DNA from: CAZSHG01 sp964459995
GTDB taxonomy: Bacteria; UBP14; UBA6098
Direction: 5' to 3'
NCBI GenBank assembly: GCA_964459995.1
Contig: CAYWOR010000011.1
Coordinates: 1 to 64,000 of the forward strand
Length of the DNA: 64,000 nucleotides
Shown here in pieces: positions 62,569 to 64,000 of this stretch. The first letter of the stretch is position 1; every line of letters begins with the position of its first letter. Made by a program: the position numbers and the translations under genes. The notes below the pieces were generated by a model, which was given only the letters and a program-made list of their open reading frames with translations, made no database searches and was not told the DNA's origin.

Positions 62569-63921
62569 TTACACCGGCGCGTCTTCGGGGAAGGCTTTCA
62601 GAGCGGCGATTAGGAAAACCAGCGTAACCGCCGTGGCGAGAACATCCGCAATGGGCATCGAGTAGAAGACACCGAGCCAACCGAAATGGGCCGGAAGAAT
62701 CAGAACAAGCGGGATTAGGAAAATCAACTGGCGCGAGGCTGTGAGAATGAAAGCGCGCCATGAATGCCCCAGCGCTTGAAACATAATCGCCCAGACGGTT
62801 TGCGCTCCGATTATCGGAAGTGTTATAGCTGAAATTCTAAGGGCGGGAATCGCCATTCGGATAAGCTCCTCATCGCGTGTGAAAAGCCTTATGAAAATAC
62901 CGGGGAATGCGATGAGAACGGCACAAGTGATGATTCCAATTATCGTGGACCTTTTTGTCGAGATTTCGATTAGCTTTCTGACATTGCTATATTTTCGCGC
63001 TCCGTAATTATATCCAGCGATGGGCTGGAATCCCTGCGCAATTCCAATTAAAGGTGTGAATGCAAGAAATGTGAGCCTATGGACAACGCCGAGCACCGCA
63101 ATCGCAACATCACCGCCGTGGTGGGCGAGCTTGTAGTTCATTATCACGACGAGAACGCTTGATGAGACATTTCGCGCGAGAGAGGCCATTCCCACGCCGA
63201 AGGTTTCGCGAATTATGCGAAAATCCGGGACGAAATCGGCGAGCTTCGGGGTGAGCACGGTTTTCTTCGAGAAATAGAAATAGAAGGCATAAATTGCGCC
63301 TAAGCCTTGAGAAATAAGGGTTGCAATCGCGGCGCCTTTGACCCCCATATCGAGCCAGAAAATAAAGATTGGATCAAGAATTGTATTAATGACGGCTGTG
63401 ATGATTAGAAGTGCCATCGACACTTTCGCGCGGCCTTCGGAGCGGATGACATTATTGCTCGAAATCAGGATACACCTGAAAAGCGTATCGAACAGGACAA
63501 TGCGCAAATATGCGTGCGCAAAGGGAAGAATGTCCGGAGTTGCACCCATAAGGCGGAGAAGGTCATCGATGAATATCTGCCCAAAAACTGTGATGATAAT
63601 GGATAGGAAGATTATCATCGAGAGCATATTGCCGAGAGCGCGGTTCGCTTTTGCGATGTCTTTTGAACCGATGGCGCGGGAGATTATCGAGGCAGAACCC
63701 ATGCCTATCAACTGACCGATTGCAAGCACGATCACATTCACAGGGAAAACGACCGCAACTCCGGCGATTCCGAGCATCCCTACTCCATGCCCGACAAATA
63801 TCGTATCGACGACATTGAAGGTGGACATGATGAACATGCCGATAATGGCGGGAACTGAAAGCTCGGTTAGTAATTTACCAAGATTCGGATTTGCGAGTAT
63901 GTGGTCGTTTGCGCGCGGCAT
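62569..63921 (-). CDS. MATE-family multidrug/cation antiporter
   Basis: A 450-residue integral membrane protein with about twelve helices in two similar halves, e.g. LSVPAIIGMFIMSTFNVVDTIFVGHGVGMLGIAGVAVVFPVNVI and the second-half VVHRLTFLAFTPLIGIAQGFQPIAGYNYGARK, both diagnostic of MATE proteins. It exports drugs or metabolites in exchange for Na+ or H+. There is no ribosome binding site upstream; the -10 box is 8 bases from the ATG. Convergent with the patatin gene. Confidence 0.93.
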   Translation of the reverse strand: MPRANDHILANPNLGKLLTELSVPAIIGMFIMSTFNVVDTIFVGHGVGMLGIAGVAVVFPVNVIVLAIGQLIGMGSASIISRAIGSKDIAKANRALGNMLSMIIFLSIIITVFGQIFIDDLLRLMGATPDILPFAHAYLRIVLFDTLFRCILISSNNVIRSEGRAKVSMALLIITAVINTILDPIFIFWLDMGVKGAAIATLISQGLGAIYAFYFYFSKKTVLTPKLADFVPDFRIIRETFGVGMASLARNVSSSVLVVIMNYKLAHHGGDVAIAVLGVVHRLTFLAFTPLIGIAQGFQPIAGYNYGARKYSNVRKLIEISTKRSTIIGIITCAVLIAFPGIFIRLFTRDEELIRMAIPALRISAITLPIIGAQTVWAIMFQALGHSWRAFILTASRQLIFLIPLVLILPAHFGWLGVFYSMPIADVLATAVTLVFLIAALKAFPEDAPV

Positions 63922-63929
63922 AAGGAGGG

Positions 63930-63957
63930 ATTATAATTAGAATTCTATTTTTTACAA
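63930..63957 (-). promoter_or_regulatory. Promoter of the MATE gene, leaderless type
   Basis: TTGTAA (63957-63952), 16 bases, TATAAT (63935-63930) on the minus strand, with only CCCTCCTT between the -10 box and the ATG. Transcription should begin at or next to the start codon. Confidence 0.6.
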
Positions 63958-64000
63958 CGATAAATTTTTCACAATCGCATTTTACTGCTTGCTAAGACTG

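Overview
The window looks like the chromosome of an uncultured Gram-negative bacterium of the FCB superphylum or a related candidate phylum. The evidence is two surface proteins ending in type IX secretion (Por) sorting domains, one ending in a gliding-associated (type B-like) domain, a DUF2723 membrane protein, several outer-membrane barrels, and very long Ig/PKD/InlB/cohesin-type secreted proteins. The phylum cannot be fixed from this sequence alone. There is one assembly gap (100 N at 1964-2063). I see no tRNA, rRNA, CRISPR array, insertion sequence or phage gene. Genes are dense, often overlap by ATGA, and most (not all) starts carry a GGAGG-type ribosome binding site.

Layout. 64-7371: a secreted protein with a sorting domain, read leftward from a clear sigma-54 (-24/-12) promoter, and upstream of it a 1578-aa regulator that fuses a Ser/Thr kinase, an AAA ATPase, TPRs, a GAF domain, a sigma-54 activator AAA+ domain and a Fis-type HTH. 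Two matching 38-bp operators with half-sites every 11 bp lie at both ends of the regulator gene. Divergent from it, 7562-18949 encodes a 3795-aa repeat protein with six cohesin-like domains, followed by an M4-type metallopeptidase. 22366-27978: DUF2723 protein, dapF, an EcfT-like transporter subunit, a small membrane protein and a TonB-receptor-like barrel, probably one operon. 27985-30713 (minus): an XRE regulator and a class A penicillin-binding protein. 30864-37531: galT, a GH57 branching-enzyme-like protein, two envelope proteins and polA. 37884-39307: a TrmB-like regulator convergent with a probable split-barrel protein. 39444-48830: a 3128-aa vWA/PKD/Ig surface protein carrying an inserted glutamine-amidotransferase-like domain. 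48986-54475: coaX, a PHP protein, smc. 54582-56033: thioredoxin, a TlpA-like lipoprotein, an OsmC-like protein. 56247-62524: a GGDD-repeat beta-solenoid protein, an SDR, a HEAT-repeat protein and a patatin-barrel fusion. 62569-63921 (minus): a MATE transporter.

How it fits together. Most of the window concerns the cell surface: export of large repeat proteins, cell-wall synthesis, outer-membrane uptake and lipid or barrel functions, with scattered housekeeping genes. The most unusual unit is at the left end, where a kinase-linked sigma-54 activator appears to control its own gene and a neighbouring surface protein through phased operators. The regulatory links are inferred from sequence only.
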